Shown here in pieces: positions 1-8,551 of a stretch of 49,016 nt of DNA. Within the stretch, counting starts at the first letter, position 1, and each line of letters starts with the position of its first letter. Origin of the DNA: Planctomycetales bacterium (GTDB taxonomy: Bacteria > Planctomycetota > Phycisphaerae > Sedimentisphaerales > Anaerohalosphaeraceae); assembly GCA_022615575.1 (NCBI GenBank), contig JAKEGM010000048.1, positions 1 through 49,016 on the forward strand. Direction: 5' to 3'. Below the pieces are notes generated by a model that did no database searches, was not told where the DNA came from, and worked only from the letters and a program-made list of their open reading frames with translations. Position numbers and translations under genes: made by a program.

Positions 1-399
1 AAAATTACCCCCAATAACGTCAAAAATGAATACTATCTGACCGATGCGCTGCATATTCTGCTGGCCGCCGGCTGCAAGGCGACTGCTGTGACGGCTGTGG
101 CTGCCGAGGACGCCATGGGCGTTAACAACCGCCAGCAGCTTGCCCTGGTGGGCAAGATTATGCAGCATCGGATTCAGGATCGCCTGATGGCCGCCGGCGT
201 AACGATTGTCGATCCGCCCAATACATGGATTGACGACCGCGCTCGCATTGGGCAGGATACCGTGATTGAACCGTTTACCTGCATCAGCGGCGCCGTCAGC
301 ATCGGCAGCAATTGCCGCATCGGACCGTTTGCCCTGCTGCATGAAGGCGCCGATGTGGCGGATGGTTCCGTTGTGGGAGTATTCCGGGAACTTCAATAG
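1..399 (+). CDS. GlmU-like N-acetylglucosamine-1-phosphate uridylyltransferase, 3' end only
   Basis: The frame is open from base 1 to the TAG at 397-399, so the 5' end lies outside the window. The visible 132 residues begin in the last part of a nucleotidyltransferase domain (KNEYYLTDALHIL, then GVNNRQQLALV, a pattern typical of GlmU where the protein contacts the sugar nucleotide). Only about 60 residues of left-handed beta-helix hexapeptides follow (IDDRARIGQDTVIEPF, SIGSNCRIGPFALL). Full GlmU carries a much longer C-terminal helix with the acetyltransferase site, and that part is absent. The protein is therefore probably a UDP-GlcNAc pyrophosphorylase without the acetyltransferase, feeding peptidoglycan and lipid A synthesis. 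The prs gene follows 17 bases downstream, probably in the same operon. The family is fairly sure; the exact sugar substrate is not. Confidence 0.8.
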   Translation, partial: KITPNNVKNEYYLTDALHILLAAGCKATAVTAVAAEDAMGVNNRQQLALVGKIMQHRIQDRLMAAGVTIVDPPNTWIDDRARIGQDTVIEPFTCISGAVSIGSNCRIGPFALLHEGADVADGSVVGVFRELQ

Positions 400-416
400 G
401 ATAAGGGATGTTAACA

Positions 417-1376
417 ATGCTGAATAACCCGACAATGATTTTCAGTGGAACCAGTAACTCCCAACTGGCCGGCGCCATCAGCCGGTATATGAACACGGAA
501 CTGGGCAAAGCGGAGATAACCCGTTTTCCCGACGGTGAAAAACTGATTCGTCTGGAGTCGGATGTTCGCGGGCGGGATGTGTTCGTAATCCAGTCCACGT
601 GCACGCCGGTCGATGAGAACCTGGTGGAACTGCTGATTTTTCTGGACTGTGTGCGGCGGGCCAGTGCGGCGCGGATTACCGCAGTGATTCCGTATTTCGG
701 CTACGCCCGCCAGGACCGCAAAGACGCCGGCCGCGTGCCGATTACTGCCAAGCTGATGGCCAACGTGATTACCTCGGCGGGGGCGGATCGGGTGGTGTCG
801 CTGGATTTGCATGCCAAGCAGCTCCAGGGCTTTTTCGACATCCCGGTCGATCATCTGACCGCCGAACCGGTGATTGTGAACTATCTCAAGCAGAAACGCA
901 CGACCAACTTGACCGTGGTTGCCCCCGATGTGGGCAATATGAAGACCGCCTCTCGGTACGCTACCGCGCTGGGGGCGGAACTGGCGATTATTCACAAGCG
1001 CCGCCTGACGGGCCAGGAGATTCTTTGCGAGGAAATCATCGGTTCGGTCGAGGGCCGCAATATCGTGATGGTGGACGATATGATTGCCACCGCCGGCACG
1101 ATTACGGGGGCTGCCCAGATGGTTCGTTCGCGCGGAGCCAAGCAGGTCATCGTTGGTGCGACGCACGGCGTTTTTGCCGAGCCGGCCGTTGACCGTCTGG
1201 CCGGCGCGCCGATTGACGAAATTATTATCACCGATACGATTCCGCTCCAGGAATCGGTTCGGAAATTAAAGCACCTGACGGTGCTCAGTGTGGCCCCGCT
1301 GATTGGGGAAGCCATGCGGCGGATTCACAGCAATGAGTCCATCAGCACGATGTTTGAGAATTATGGACGGCTATAG
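417..1376 (+). CDS. prs: Ribose-phosphate pyrophosphokinase
   Basis: Makes PRPP from ribose 5-phosphate and ATP for purine, pyrimidine, histidine and NAD synthesis in the cytosol. The family landmarks are present: FPDGEK near the N-terminus, the ATP-binding FGYARQDRK, the metal-site DLHAKQLQGFFDIPVDH, and the PRPP-binding loop IVMVDDMIATAGT. The length of 319 residues is normal. An upstream ATG at 408 is in frame but touches the AAGGG ribosome site at 403-407 directly. The ATG at 417 has proper spacing (9 bases) and is preferred. The gene sits between the GlmU-like gene and rplY, the glmU-prs-rplY-pth order seen in many bacteria. A large open frame on the opposite strand is only a shadow of this gene. 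Confidence 0.96.
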   Translation: MLNNPTMIFSGTSNSQLAGAISRYMNTELGKAEITRFPDGEKLIRLESDVRGRDVFVIQSTCTPVDENLVELLIFLDCVRRASAARITAVIPYFGYARQDRKDAGRVPITAKLMANVITSAGADRVVSLDLHAKQLQGFFDIPVDHLTAEPVIVNYLKQKRTTNLTVVAPDVGNMKTASRYATALGAELAIIHKRRLTGQEILCEEIIGSVEGRNIVMVDDMIATAGTITGAAQMVRSRGAKQVIVGATHGVFAEPAVDRLAGAPIDEIIITDTIPLQESVRKLKHLTVLSVAPLIGEAMRRIHSNESISTMFENYGRL

Positions 1377-1418
1377 GGTTAAAACCACAGGAACTCAGAA
1401 ATAAAGAAAGAGGCAAGT

Positions 1419-2069
1419 ATGTCAGAAACAACTGCGTTAAAAGCACACATTCGCCAACAGGCCGGTTCAAACCGTTCGGCTCGCCTGCGTCAGCAGGGGC
1501 AGCTTCCGGCCATTGTGTATGGTCACAAGAAGGAAACGGTTTCGGTGGCGCTGGATGCGCATGATTTTATCGAGAGTCTGCACAGCGGCCGCCGCATTTT
1601 TGAGGTGGACATTGACGGCGCCAAAGACACAGTGCTGGTCAAGCAGGTTCAGTACGATTACCTGGGCAAAGACATCATCCATGCAGACCTGATGCGCGTC
1701 AACCTCAGCGAGCGAGTCAAGGTCAAAGTGGCCGTTGCACTGCGCGGAGTCGCCGAGGGAACCCACCAGGGCGGCATGGTCGAACTGGTTTTGGACCGTC
1801 TGGAAATCGAGTGCAGGGTAAGCGACATTCCGGATATGCTCCCGGTGAATATCAAGTCCCTGGGGCTTAACCAGACGATTCACGCCGGCGCGATTGAACT
1901 GCCGGCCGATCTGAAGCTGATTACGGACGCCGATGCGGTTGTGGTAAGCTGCCATGAAGCGGCCGCGGCCAAGGCCGAAGAAGTTACAGCTGTCGCCGAA
2001 GGCGCTGAAGCCCCGACGGAACCGGAAGTCATTACGGAGCGCAAACCCGCCGAGGAACCCGCCTCGTAA
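1419..2069 (+). CDS. rplY: Ribosomal protein L25 (general stress protein Ctc form)
   Basis: Encodes 216 residues of the two-domain Ctc/TL5 form of L25, which binds 5S rRNA in the large ribosomal subunit. The N-terminal domain shows the typical SNRSARLRQQGQLPAIVYG and a strand ending VLVKQVQYDYLGKDIIHADL. The second domain carries AVALRGVAEGTHQGGMVE and the C-terminal beta domain with SLGLNQTIHAGAIELP. The last 40 residues are a low-complexity Ala/Glu/Pro tail, common in this family. A clear AAAGAGG ribosome site precedes the ATG. It lies between prs and pth, as is common. Confidence 0.95.
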   Translation: MSETTALKAHIRQQAGSNRSARLRQQGQLPAIVYGHKKETVSVALDAHDFIESLHSGRRIFEVDIDGAKDTVLVKQVQYDYLGKDIIHADLMRVNLSERVKVKVAVALRGVAEGTHQGGMVELVLDRLEIECRVSDIPDMLPVNIKSLGLNQTIHAGAIELPADLKLITDADAVVVSCHEAAAAKAEEVTAVAEGAEAPTEPEVITERKPAEEPAS

Positions 2070-2108
2070 GGCCTGCGTGTGCACGGTTCTTGCGGGAATT
2101 TGTCTGCT

Positions 2109-2792
2109 ATGACACAGGACTGGAACGATGTTTTTGGGCGTCTGACGGGCGCCGGCTCTTTGGAAACAAAAGAAGGCCCCGCGGTCAAATTGATTGCGGG
2201 CCTGGGAAACCCGGGCGCGGCTTACAGCGGCACGCGGCACAATGTGGGCTTTTTGGTGCTGGACACCTTGGCTCGGCAGCTTGGCACGACCCTTGGGCGG
2301 AACAAGTTTAACGCCCAGTTTGAAGAGGCGCGGCTGAAAGAAGCCAGACTGCTGCTGCTCAAGCCGCAGCAGTATATGAACCGCAGCGGTCATGCGGTCG
2401 CGACGGCGGCCGGGTTTTACAGGGTCGCCGCGGAGAATGTGCTGATTGTGACGGACGATATGGCGCTGCCGGTCGGTCGGCTTCGGCTGCGGGCCAAGGG
2501 ATCCGCCGGCGGTCACAACGGGCTTAAAGACATTATTGCCCGACTCGGCACAGATCAGTTTGCCCGGCTGCGTGTGGGTATCGGTCCCAGCGGCTCGATG
2601 GATTCGGCCGACTATGTGCTGTCGCGGTTTTCGGCGGAAGAACAGGGCCTGATTGACCAGGCCGTCCAGACGGCCGCTCAGGCGGTTTTGTGTTGGGCCG
2701 GCGAAGGCATTGAAACGGCGATGAACCGCTACAACGCCAGTACCGATTCCGGCGACGCTGACAAAAACGGCGCATCCGGGGGCGTTAAATGA
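2109..2792 (+). CDS. pth: Peptidyl-tRNA hydrolase
   Basis: Releases tRNA from peptidyl-tRNAs that fall off the ribosome. Hallmarks are LIAGLGNPGAAYSGTRHNVGF, containing the catalytic His of HNVGF, then KPQQYMNRSG, and IVTDDMALPVGRLRLR with the active-site Asp, followed by GSAGGHNGLKDI. The catalytic core begins about 27 residues after the chosen ATG, so there is an unusual N-terminal extension. Starts that cannot be excluded are the GTG at 2079 (longer) and a TTG at 2190, just before the core, which has AGAAGG upstream. The C-terminal tail after residue 210 is hydrophilic. The family is certain and the start is not. Confidence 0.9.
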   Translation: MTQDWNDVFGRLTGAGSLETKEGPAVKLIAGLGNPGAAYSGTRHNVGFLVLDTLARQLGTTLGRNKFNAQFEEARLKEARLLLLKPQQYMNRSGHAVATAAGFYRVAAENVLIVTDDMALPVGRLRLRAKGSAGGHNGLKDIIARLGTDQFARLRVGIGPSGSMDSADYVLSRFSAEEQGLIDQAVQTAAQAVLCWAGEGIETAMNRYNASTDSGDADKNGASGGVK

Positions 2793-2805
2793 ATGAGTTG
2801 TCAGA

Positions 2806-2830
2806 GCCGATGGGCGTTGCGCCCGGCGGC
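2806..2830 (+). promoter_or_regulatory. Leader hairpin upstream of rpsF
   Basis: In the 95-base gap between pth and rpsF, GGGCG (2812-2816) pairs with CGCCC (2820-2824) across a TTG loop. An outer GCCG (2806-2809) pairs with CGGC (2827-2830) around a small AT/GG internal loop. No T-run follows, so it is not a terminator. In many bacteria the S6:S18 pair represses its own mRNA through a leader hairpin with a CCG element. Position and content fit that idea, but the match to the known motif is not established here. Confidence 0.35.
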
Positions 2831-2887
2831 AGAAAAAGTGAACAATAAAACGAATAAAATACTGAAACCCAATGGGAGGTATGAACT

Positions 2888-3340
2888 TTGGAAACGGCTG
2901 TAAAACGATTGTATGAAGGGATGTTCCTGGTGGATTCCGCTCTGGCGGCGCAGGACTGGCAGGGAATCCTGGACGAAGTGCTTCGCATTCTCAACCGCGC
3001 CGGCGCCGAGGTGGTTTCGCTGCGGAAATGGGACGAACGCCATCTGTGCTACGATATCCAGCGCAAAAGCAGGGGAACGTATATCCTGGCGTATTTCAAC
3101 TGCGACACGGACAAGGTCAAGGGCATCGAGCGCGATGTGCAGCTTTCGGAACGGATGATGCGGGCGCTGGTGCTTCGAACGGACGGGATGACGCAGCAGG
3201 ACATTGAAAAGGCGACCCCCGCGGAAACGCAGCCCCAGCAGGACACGCCGGGCGATCCGGATATGGCGAATGTTCCGCCGGCCGCAGCGGTGGATCAGGA
3301 CATCATCAGTGAAGCGGACGACGTAACGGAAACCGTTTAA
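2888..3340 (+). CDS. rpsF: Ribosomal protein S6
   Basis: Small-subunit protein that binds 16S rRNA together with S18. The core shows RLYEGMFLVDSALA, LRKWDERHLCYDIQRKSRGTY and LSERMMRALVLR, the usual S6 fold, in about the first 105 residues. A hydrophilic Pro/Gln/Asp-rich tail of about 45 residues follows. The start is a TTG at 2888, placed 8 bases after a strong GGGAGG (2874-2879). The nearby ATG at 2881 is in another frame and stops quickly. It heads the rpsF-ssb-rpsR-rplI-dnaB run. Confidence 0.94.
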   Translation: METAVKRLYEGMFLVDSALAAQDWQGILDEVLRILNRAGAEVVSLRKWDERHLCYDIQRKSRGTYILAYFNCDTDKVKGIERDVQLSERMMRALVLRTDGMTQQDIEKATPAETQPQQDTPGDPDMANVPPAAAVDQDIISEADDVTETV

Positions 3341-3409
3341 TTAGGGACGGCCCGTTGGGCCTGTACATCGCACCCACGCTTCCGTCGGGCGATGGGAAAG
3401 GAGTGACGT

Positions 3410-3844
3410 ATGGCGAATTTGAATAAAGTGCTGCTGATGGGAAACATGACGCGGGACCCCCAGCTGACGTATTTGCCCAGCCAGACACCGGTAGTGGAAT
3501 TTGGCTTGGCGATCAACCGCAAATATAAAAAACAGGACGGCACGATGGCCGAGGACACCTGTTATGTGGACTGCCGGATGTTCGGCAAACGCGCGGAAAC
3601 CGTGAACAAATACTTCAAAAAGGGCGACCCTATCTTTGTGGAAGGTCGGCTCCAGTATGATGCCTGGGAAAAAGACGGCAAGAAACAAAGCCGGTTGCGG
3701 GTCTTTGTCGAGAATTTTGAGTTCCTCGGCAAGGGCGGCGGACATGGAGGTGCCGGCGGCGGCCCGGCTGCTCCGGCGGGTGCTGAATCCGGACCTGATG
3801 TTTCTTATGGCAGCGGCGGTCCCGATGATGATATCCCCTTCTGA
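3410..3844 (+). CDS. ssb: Single-stranded DNA-binding protein
   Basis: Binds single-stranded DNA as an oligomer during replication, repair and recombination. The 144-residue protein has an OB-fold starting MANLNKVLLMGNMTRDPQL and including FFEGRL-like FVEGRLQYDAWE, a Gly-rich linker (GGGHGGAGGGPAAPAG) and the conserved acidic tip DDDIPF that docks partner proteins. AAAGGAG lies just before the ATG. Its position between rpsF and rpsR is the classic arrangement. Confidence 0.96.
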   Translation: MANLNKVLLMGNMTRDPQLTYLPSQTPVVEFGLAINRKYKKQDGTMAEDTCYVDCRMFGKRAETVNKYFKKGDPIFVEGRLQYDAWEKDGKKQSRLRVFVENFEFLGKGGGHGGAGGGPAAPAGAESGPDVSYGSGGPDDDIPF

Positions 3845-3850
3845 TTTCTT

Positions 3851-3867
3851 CGCCGGACGGTCCGGCG
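3851..3867. repeat. Perfect 8+1+8 inverted repeat between ssb and rpsR
   Basis: CGCCGGAC (3851-3858) and GTCCGGCG (3860-3867) are perfect complements around one central G. As RNA it can form a 7-bp hairpin with a CGG loop. No T-run follows, so it is unlikely to be a simple terminator. It could be an mRNA processing or regulatory structure in the ribosomal operon; the function is unknown. Confidence 0.4.
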
Positions 3868-3936
3868 GACGGGATCAACAGGACATAACATAATATAAAA
3901 GCAAAGAACCAGAAACGAGAAAAAACAGGAAGCTTT

Positions 3937-4197
3937 ATGGCACGACCTCAAAACAATCCGAATACAAAACGACGGAAAATTACCGCGACGATTCGCGAAC
4001 AGACGCAATGCCGGTTCTGCCGGGAAGGCAAGTCGTATGTTGACTATAAAGATATCGATACCCTGCAGAAGCTGCTGACCAATCGCGGCAAGATTTTTTC
4101 CCGCCGACGCAGCGGCAACTGTGCCTGCTGTCAGCGTAAAGTGAAAGTCGCCATCAAGCGGGCACGCTTCATGGCCCTGTTGCCGTACACCGCCTAA
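3937..4197 (+). CDS. rpsR: Ribosomal protein S18, four-cysteine form
   Basis: Partner of S6 on the 16S rRNA platform; 86 residues. The conserved core DYKDIDTLQKLLTNRGKIF and the C-terminal KVAIKRARFMALLPY are present. Two Cys pairs, CRFC (about residues 26-29) and CACC (about residues 64-67), form a likely zinc ribbon, the C+ type of S18. Many bacteria have the cysteine-free form. The ATG at 3937 is the only sensible start. Confidence 0.95.
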   Translation: MARPQNNPNTKRRKITATIREQTQCRFCREGKSYVDYKDIDTLQKLLTNRGKIFSRRRSGNCACCQRKVKVAIKRARFMALLPYTA

Positions 4198-4266
4198 CCG
4201 TCGTCGCGAAAAACAGTTACGGCGAATCAGGCAATTTCTGTAGAAAAAAAATGGAGAGATACTATA

Positions 4267-4758
4267 ATGAAGGTACTGTTAGTTGAAGATGTGGAAAAGC
4301 TGGGTTGGCTGGGCGATGTGGTTGAAGTAAAAAACGGCTATGCCCGCAATTATCTGCTGCCCCAGGGGCTGGCAACGGTTCCAAACGAAGCCAATATCAA
4401 GTCGTTGGCGGCCGAAAAGCAGCGCCGTGCGGAAATCCGCCAGATGGAACGCGAACAGAAAGAACAGCTTGCCGCCCAGGTCGAAGGCGCCGAAGTGGTG
4501 ATTGCGGCCAAGGCCAACGAGCAGGGGCATTTGTTCGGGTCTGTGGGTGAACGGGATATTGCCGAGAATCTGCGTCAGCAGGGCTTTGCGATTCAGGATG
4601 ACATGGTGCGGATGTCCGGCGGCCATATTAAGGAAGTCGGAACGCACGATGTTTCGCTGAAAATCGCGTCGGATTTGCGCCCGGCTGTGCGCGTAATTGT
4701 CGTATCACAGGACCAGACCGTTGACGCAACTGAAGAACAAACGGGTACGGAAGGATAA
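4267..4758 (+). CDS. rplI: Ribosomal protein L9
   Basis: Large-subunit protein of 163 residues. The N-terminal domain has the signature VLLVEDVEKLGWLGDVVEVKN and YARNYLLPQGLA, followed by the long connecting helix rich in Arg, Glu and Gln. The C-terminal rRNA-binding domain contains HLFGSVGERDIAE. GGAGAG precedes the ATG. The 3' end overlaps the assigned dnaB start in another frame, which suggests translational coupling. Confidence 0.95.
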   Translation: MKVLLVEDVEKLGWLGDVVEVKNGYARNYLLPQGLATVPNEANIKSLAAEKQRRAEIRQMEREQKEQLAAQVEGAEVVIAAKANEQGHLFGSVGERDIAENLRQQGFAIQDDMVRMSGGHIKEVGTHDVSLKIASDLRPAVRVIVVSQDQTVDATEEQTGTEG

Positions 4759-6139
4759 CGCCTGGACAGATGCAGACCTGCAGCAGCTTCTGCAGGGGCG
4801 AAAGGTTCCTGCTTCGCCCGAAGCCGAAGCGGCGGTATTGGGGTCGATGCTTCTGGACCGCCAGACGATTGCCGATGTCATCGAGGCGATTAAGGCGGAG
4901 TCGTTTTTCCTGACCGAACACCGCATTATCTTTGAAGCGATTCTGGCGCTGTACGAGAAGAACAGCGAAATCGACCTGGTGATTCTGCGCGATGAGTTGA
5001 AAAAACGCGAATCACTGGAAGCGGTTGGCGGTGTTGACTATCTGGTCCGTGTGGCCGAGTCGGTTCCCTCGGCGGCCAACGCGGCCTTTTACGCCAACAT
5101 CGTCAAAGAAAAATCCATGCTGCGCGAGCTGGCCCATGTCTGCGGTGAAATTCTGCATGAGGCCTGCCAGGAGGACGGCGAGGTCTCCGACAAGCTCGAT
5201 GCTGCCGAACAGCGCATCTTTGGGGTTACCGATCAGAAAATACAAGGGTCGGCGATTCCGGTGCGCGATCTGATTACCGAAACCTTTGAGAACATCGAAA
5301 AACGCAAAGGGTCGCATGTGACGGGTCTTCCGACGGGGTTCGAAGAACTCAATCACACGCTGGCGGGTCTCCAGAAAGGCGAGATGATTATCGTGGCCGG
5401 GCGTCCCAGTATGGGCAAAACCAGTTTTGCGCTGAACATCGCCGAGACCCTCGGAGCCGACGAAAATATCCCCGTCGCGATTTTCTCGATGGAAATGGGA
5501 CGCCACCAGCTTGTGGAGCGGTTTCTGTGCAGCCGCAGCCGGATGGATTCGCAGCTGGTTCGCAAAGGGATGCTCAGCACCGACCAAATGGCGGAATTGA
5601 CCCGGGTGGGCGGCGAATTGTTTGAAAAGCCGATCTTCATCGACGATACGCCGGGCCTGACTCCCCTGATGGTTCGCGCCAAATGCCGCCGCCTCAAGAG
5701 TCGCCATGATATTCAAGCCGTTTTTATCGATTATATGCAGTTGATGTCGCTGGGCGGCTACGCCGAATCCCGACAGCAGGAAATCAGCACGATTTCCCGC
5801 CAGCTCAAGGGGTTGGCGCGGGAACTGGATATTCCGGTGGTTGTGCTCAGCCAGCTCAACCGCGGCGCCGAAGGACGCGAAGGCCACCGCCCGCGCATGA
5901 GCGACCTGCGCGAAAGCGGCAGTATTGAACAGGACGCCGATGTGATTATGCTGCTCCATCGGGAGGCCTATTATCATCAGGGGGATCAGGAGTGGACAGA
6001 CAGCAATGAGGACAAGCTCAATTTGGCGGAAGTGATTATCGCCAAGCAGCGTAACGGGCCGACGGGTGTTGTGGAGTTGATTTTCGACGGCCGGCTGACG
6101 CGCTTTAAACCGAAAAGTCACGTGGCGGATCCGTTTTGA
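4697..6139 (+). CDS. dnaB: Replicative DNA helicase
   Basis: Hexameric helicase that unwinds DNA at the replication fork and binds DnaG primase. The N-terminal domain starts near SPEAEAAVLGSMLLDRQTI. The RecA-like domain has Walker A AGRPSMGKTSFA, Walker B VFIDYMQLM, and LSQLNRGAEGREGHRPRMSD with LRESGSIEQDAD, all typical DnaB. The 5' end is uncertain. There is no ATG before the conserved domain, and the candidate starts are TTG at 4697 or 4721, both inside rplI (overlap up to 62 bases). Expression is probably coupled to rplI. Family assignment is very safe. Confidence 0.95.
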   Translation: MSYHRTRPLTQLKNKRVRKDNAWTDADLQQLLQGRKVPASPEAEAAVLGSMLLDRQTIADVIEAIKAESFFLTEHRIIFEAILALYEKNSEIDLVILRDELKKRESLEAVGGVDYLVRVAESVPSAANAAFYANIVKEKSMLRELAHVCGEILHEACQEDGEVSDKLDAAEQRIFGVTDQKIQGSAIPVRDLITETFENIEKRKGSHVTGLPTGFEELNHTLAGLQKGEMIIVAGRPSMGKTSFALNIAETLGADENIPVAIFSMEMGRHQLVERFLCSRSRMDSQLVRKGMLSTDQMAELTRVGGELFEKPIFIDDTPGLTPLMVRAKCRRLKSRHDIQAVFIDYMQLMSLGGYAESRQQEISTISRQLKGLARELDIPVVVLSQLNRGAEGREGHRPRMSDLRESGSIEQDADVIMLLHREAYYHQGDQEWTDSNEDKLNLAEVIIAKQRNGPTGVVELIFDGRLTRFKPKSHVADPF

Positions 6140-6171
6140 TCGTAAAAGATAAAATTCACAGGGAGGCGAAC

Positions 6172-8496
6172 ATGCGGCAGAGCTGGGCGGGTATGATATT
6201 CGTGATGCTGGTGTGCGCAGGCGGCTGGCTGACGGTCGCCTGGGGCGAGGAATCTTCTCCTGAAGGACTGGCCATCGCCGGCGTGGAAACGGCGGGCAAC
6301 GTCACCCTGACCCGTGCGGAGGTTCTGGCGGTGGTGCGGGCCAGGCCCGGTCAAATCTTTCATACGGAAACAGCGGACGAAGATGCCGTCCGGATTGGCA
6401 AACTGACAGCGGTGCAGCGGGCTTATTACAACACCCGTGTTGAGAACGGAAAGGTTCTGCTGACTTATGTAGTCGAGGAGCGTAACCTGGTCCGCTCCAT
6501 TGCCCTCAAGGGGAATAAAAAACTGAAGGACGCCGTTTTGCTTAAGGAATTGAGCTTTCATCAGGGCGATTATCTGGATGTTATTCTGGTGCGTGCCGGC
6601 GCCGATGCGATGAAAGAACTCTACAAGAGAAAGGGTTTTCCGTGGGTGGAAGTGACGCTCGACGGAGACGCGACGCTGCTAGGTCAGGTGACCTATATGA
6701 TTGAAGAAGGACCGCGTCCCAAGGTTAAGCGCGTCGCATTTGAAGGCAACCAGGCCCTCAAGGCCGGACAACTGAATGATGTGATTAAAACCAAAACACG
6801 AAAGTTTTTGTTTTTCTCCGTCTATTACTCACCCGAACAGGTTGAAAAGGATATCCAGAAACTGCTGGAGGCCTACCAGAAAAAATCCTTTCTGGATGCC
6901 CGGGTGTCCGGGAATGTGACGTTCAATGAGTCCAAGAGCAAGGCCTATGCCGTTTTTACCATCGAAGAGGGGCCGGCCTATATCGTCAACTCCATTCAGA
7001 TAAAGGGTAACGAGTTTTTCACAGCCGAACAGCTTCGACAGGAACTGAAGCTTCGCCCTGAATACTTTTACAGCGAGGCCTGGGCGGACTTTGACGCCAA
7101 GAAGATCAAAAGCGCCTACGGCCGGCAGGGATTTGTTGACGCACAGGTTAGCGTCAAGAAGCCCCCTGTCATTCTTCCGGGAGCACGGGTGAATGTAGAC
7201 TTTGAGATTGAAGAGGGCGACCCCTATCGGGTTGGCGAAGTGACCATTGCGGGCAATACGAGCTTTCAGGACAGAACCATCCGCCGGATTATGGATGAAG
7301 AGAGCTTCACGCCCGGCCGGCTGTACAACGCCGACATCGCCCGCGGCGATGGCGAAGGCGAACTGGAAAAAATCATCAAGCAGGCCGTTGTTGCCGACTC
7401 GGTCATGATTGCACCGGAACCGGTTGGTGCCGACCCCAACATCCGCGATGCCCTCGTGACGATCAAGGAAGGCCAAACCGGTTCGATTATGGTCGGTGCC
7501 GGCGTCGGCAGCGATGACGGTGTGATGGGCAATATTTCGCTGACCCAGCGCAACTTCGATATTACCGATTGGCCTGAAAGCTGGGGGGACCTGTTTTCCG
7601 GCAAGGCGTTTCGCGGCGCCGGCCAGCAGTTTCGGATATCGGCCAGTCCCGGCACGGAGTACAGTTTCTATTCAGTTGAGTTTACTGAGCCGTACCTGTA
7701 CGACAAGCCAATGGCACTGAATCTGGAGGGCTCTAATTCTGAACGTGAGCACGAAACCTACGACGAGTCGCGCCTAAAAGGGCAAATCGGTCTGGAAAGA
7801 CGCTATTCGGACGATTGGCGCAGGGGTATCAGCCAGCGGTTTGAAAATGTAAAAATCACCGATTTGGAGTGGGATGCCCCCGAAGATGTGGTGGATGTCA
7901 AAGGGAACAATATGCTGTACGGCACGCGGTTCTATATCCGCAAAGACACCACCGACAGCCGGTTTATGCCCAGCCGGGGATATAATTTTGATTCCGGCTA
8001 TGAACAGGTCTTCGGTGACTACACCTTCGGCATTCTGGACGGGACCTATCGCTGGTACACCACGCTCTATGAGGACCTGACCGAGCTTAAGACCGTCCTC
8101 GAAACGAAAATCCACGCGGCCACGACCGTCAGCGAAGCCCCGACTTTTGAGCGGTTTTATCTGGGCGGACAGCGCTCCGTACGGGGTTTTGATTACCGCG
8201 GCATCAGTCCTCGCAGCGGCCCCAGTGATGAGCCGATCGGCAGCGATTGGGCGGTTGTCGGAAACGCCGAAATTGCCGTTCCGCTGGGAAGCCAGACCTT
8301 TTCATGGTTGTTTTTTACGGATGCGGGCATGATCAGCGAAGGGCCGGTGCGGGCTTCTGTCGGCACCGGGATTCAGATTATGCTTCCGCAGTATTTCGGG
8401 CCGGTCCCGATGCGGTTTGAGCTGGCCACCCCGATATCCAAAGACGAAGAGGATGATACACAGGTGTTCAGTTTCTCGGTTGGCGCTCTGTTTTAA
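6172..8496 (+). CDS. bamA: Outer membrane protein assembly factor BamA (Omp85)
   Basis: Inserts beta-barrel proteins into the outer membrane. The 774-residue protein starts with a signal peptide (MIFVMLVCAGGWLTVAWG). A string of POTRA repeats follows (GVETAGNVTLTRAEV, SIALKGNKKLKDAVL, VAFEGNQALKAGQL, IQIKGNEFFTAEQL, VTIAGNTSFQDRTI, i.e. five). The barrel domain contains the conserved lid-loop signature RSVRGFDYRGI and ends in a strand finishing with Phe (FSFSVGALF). The ATG at 6172 has GGGAGG upstream and is preferred to a TTG at 6136. It heads the bamA-skp-lpxD-lpxC/fabZ-lpxA block, an order also known from proteobacteria, and is direct evidence for an outer membrane. Confidence 0.95.
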   Translation: MRQSWAGMIFVMLVCAGGWLTVAWGEESSPEGLAIAGVETAGNVTLTRAEVLAVVRARPGQIFHTETADEDAVRIGKLTAVQRAYYNTRVENGKVLLTYVVEERNLVRSIALKGNKKLKDAVLLKELSFHQGDYLDVILVRAGADAMKELYKRKGFPWVEVTLDGDATLLGQVTYMIEEGPRPKVKRVAFEGNQALKAGQLNDVIKTKTRKFLFFSVYYSPEQVEKDIQKLLEAYQKKSFLDARVSGNVTFNESKSKAYAVFTIEEGPAYIVNSIQIKGNEFFTAEQLRQELKLRPEYFYSEAWADFDAKKIKSAYGRQGFVDAQVSVKKPPVILPGARVNVDFEIEEGDPYRVGEVTIAGNTSFQDRTIRRIMDEESFTPGRLYNADIARGDGEGELEKIIKQAVVADSVMIAPEPVGADPNIRDALVTIKEGQTGSIMVGAGVGSDDGVMGNISLTQRNFDITDWPESWGDLFSGKAFRGAGQQFRISASPGTEYSFYSVEFTEPYLYDKPMALNLEGSNSEREHETYDESRLKGQIGLERRYSDDWRRGISQRFENVKITDLEWDAPEDVVDVKGNNMLYGTRFYIRKDTTDSRFMPSRGYNFDSGYEQVFGDYTFGILDGTYRWYTTLYEDLTELKTVLETKIHAATTVSEAPTFERFYLGGQRSVRGFDYRGISPRSGPSDEPIGSDWAVVGNAEIAVPLGSQTFSWLFFTDAGMISEGPVRASVGTGIQIMLPQYFGPVPMRFELATPISKDEEDDTQVFSFSVGALF

Positions 8497-8551
8497 GAAC
8501 TATTCAATGCTTATAGAAGCATCTTCGGATGCAAAAAAGAAAGGACAAAAG

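Noticed and set aside
411-1166. Long open frame on the minus strand opposite prs
   Set aside because: It is the antisense shadow of a well-conserved gene, and its His/Gln/Arg-rich product matches no family. The same holds for long opposite-strand frames at 1467-2516, 5012-6121, 18704-20275, 20429-21547 and 39012-40592.
3851-3867. Inverted repeat after ssb as a transcription terminator
   Set aside because: No T-run follows and rpsR must be transcribed through it; kept only as a structural repeat.
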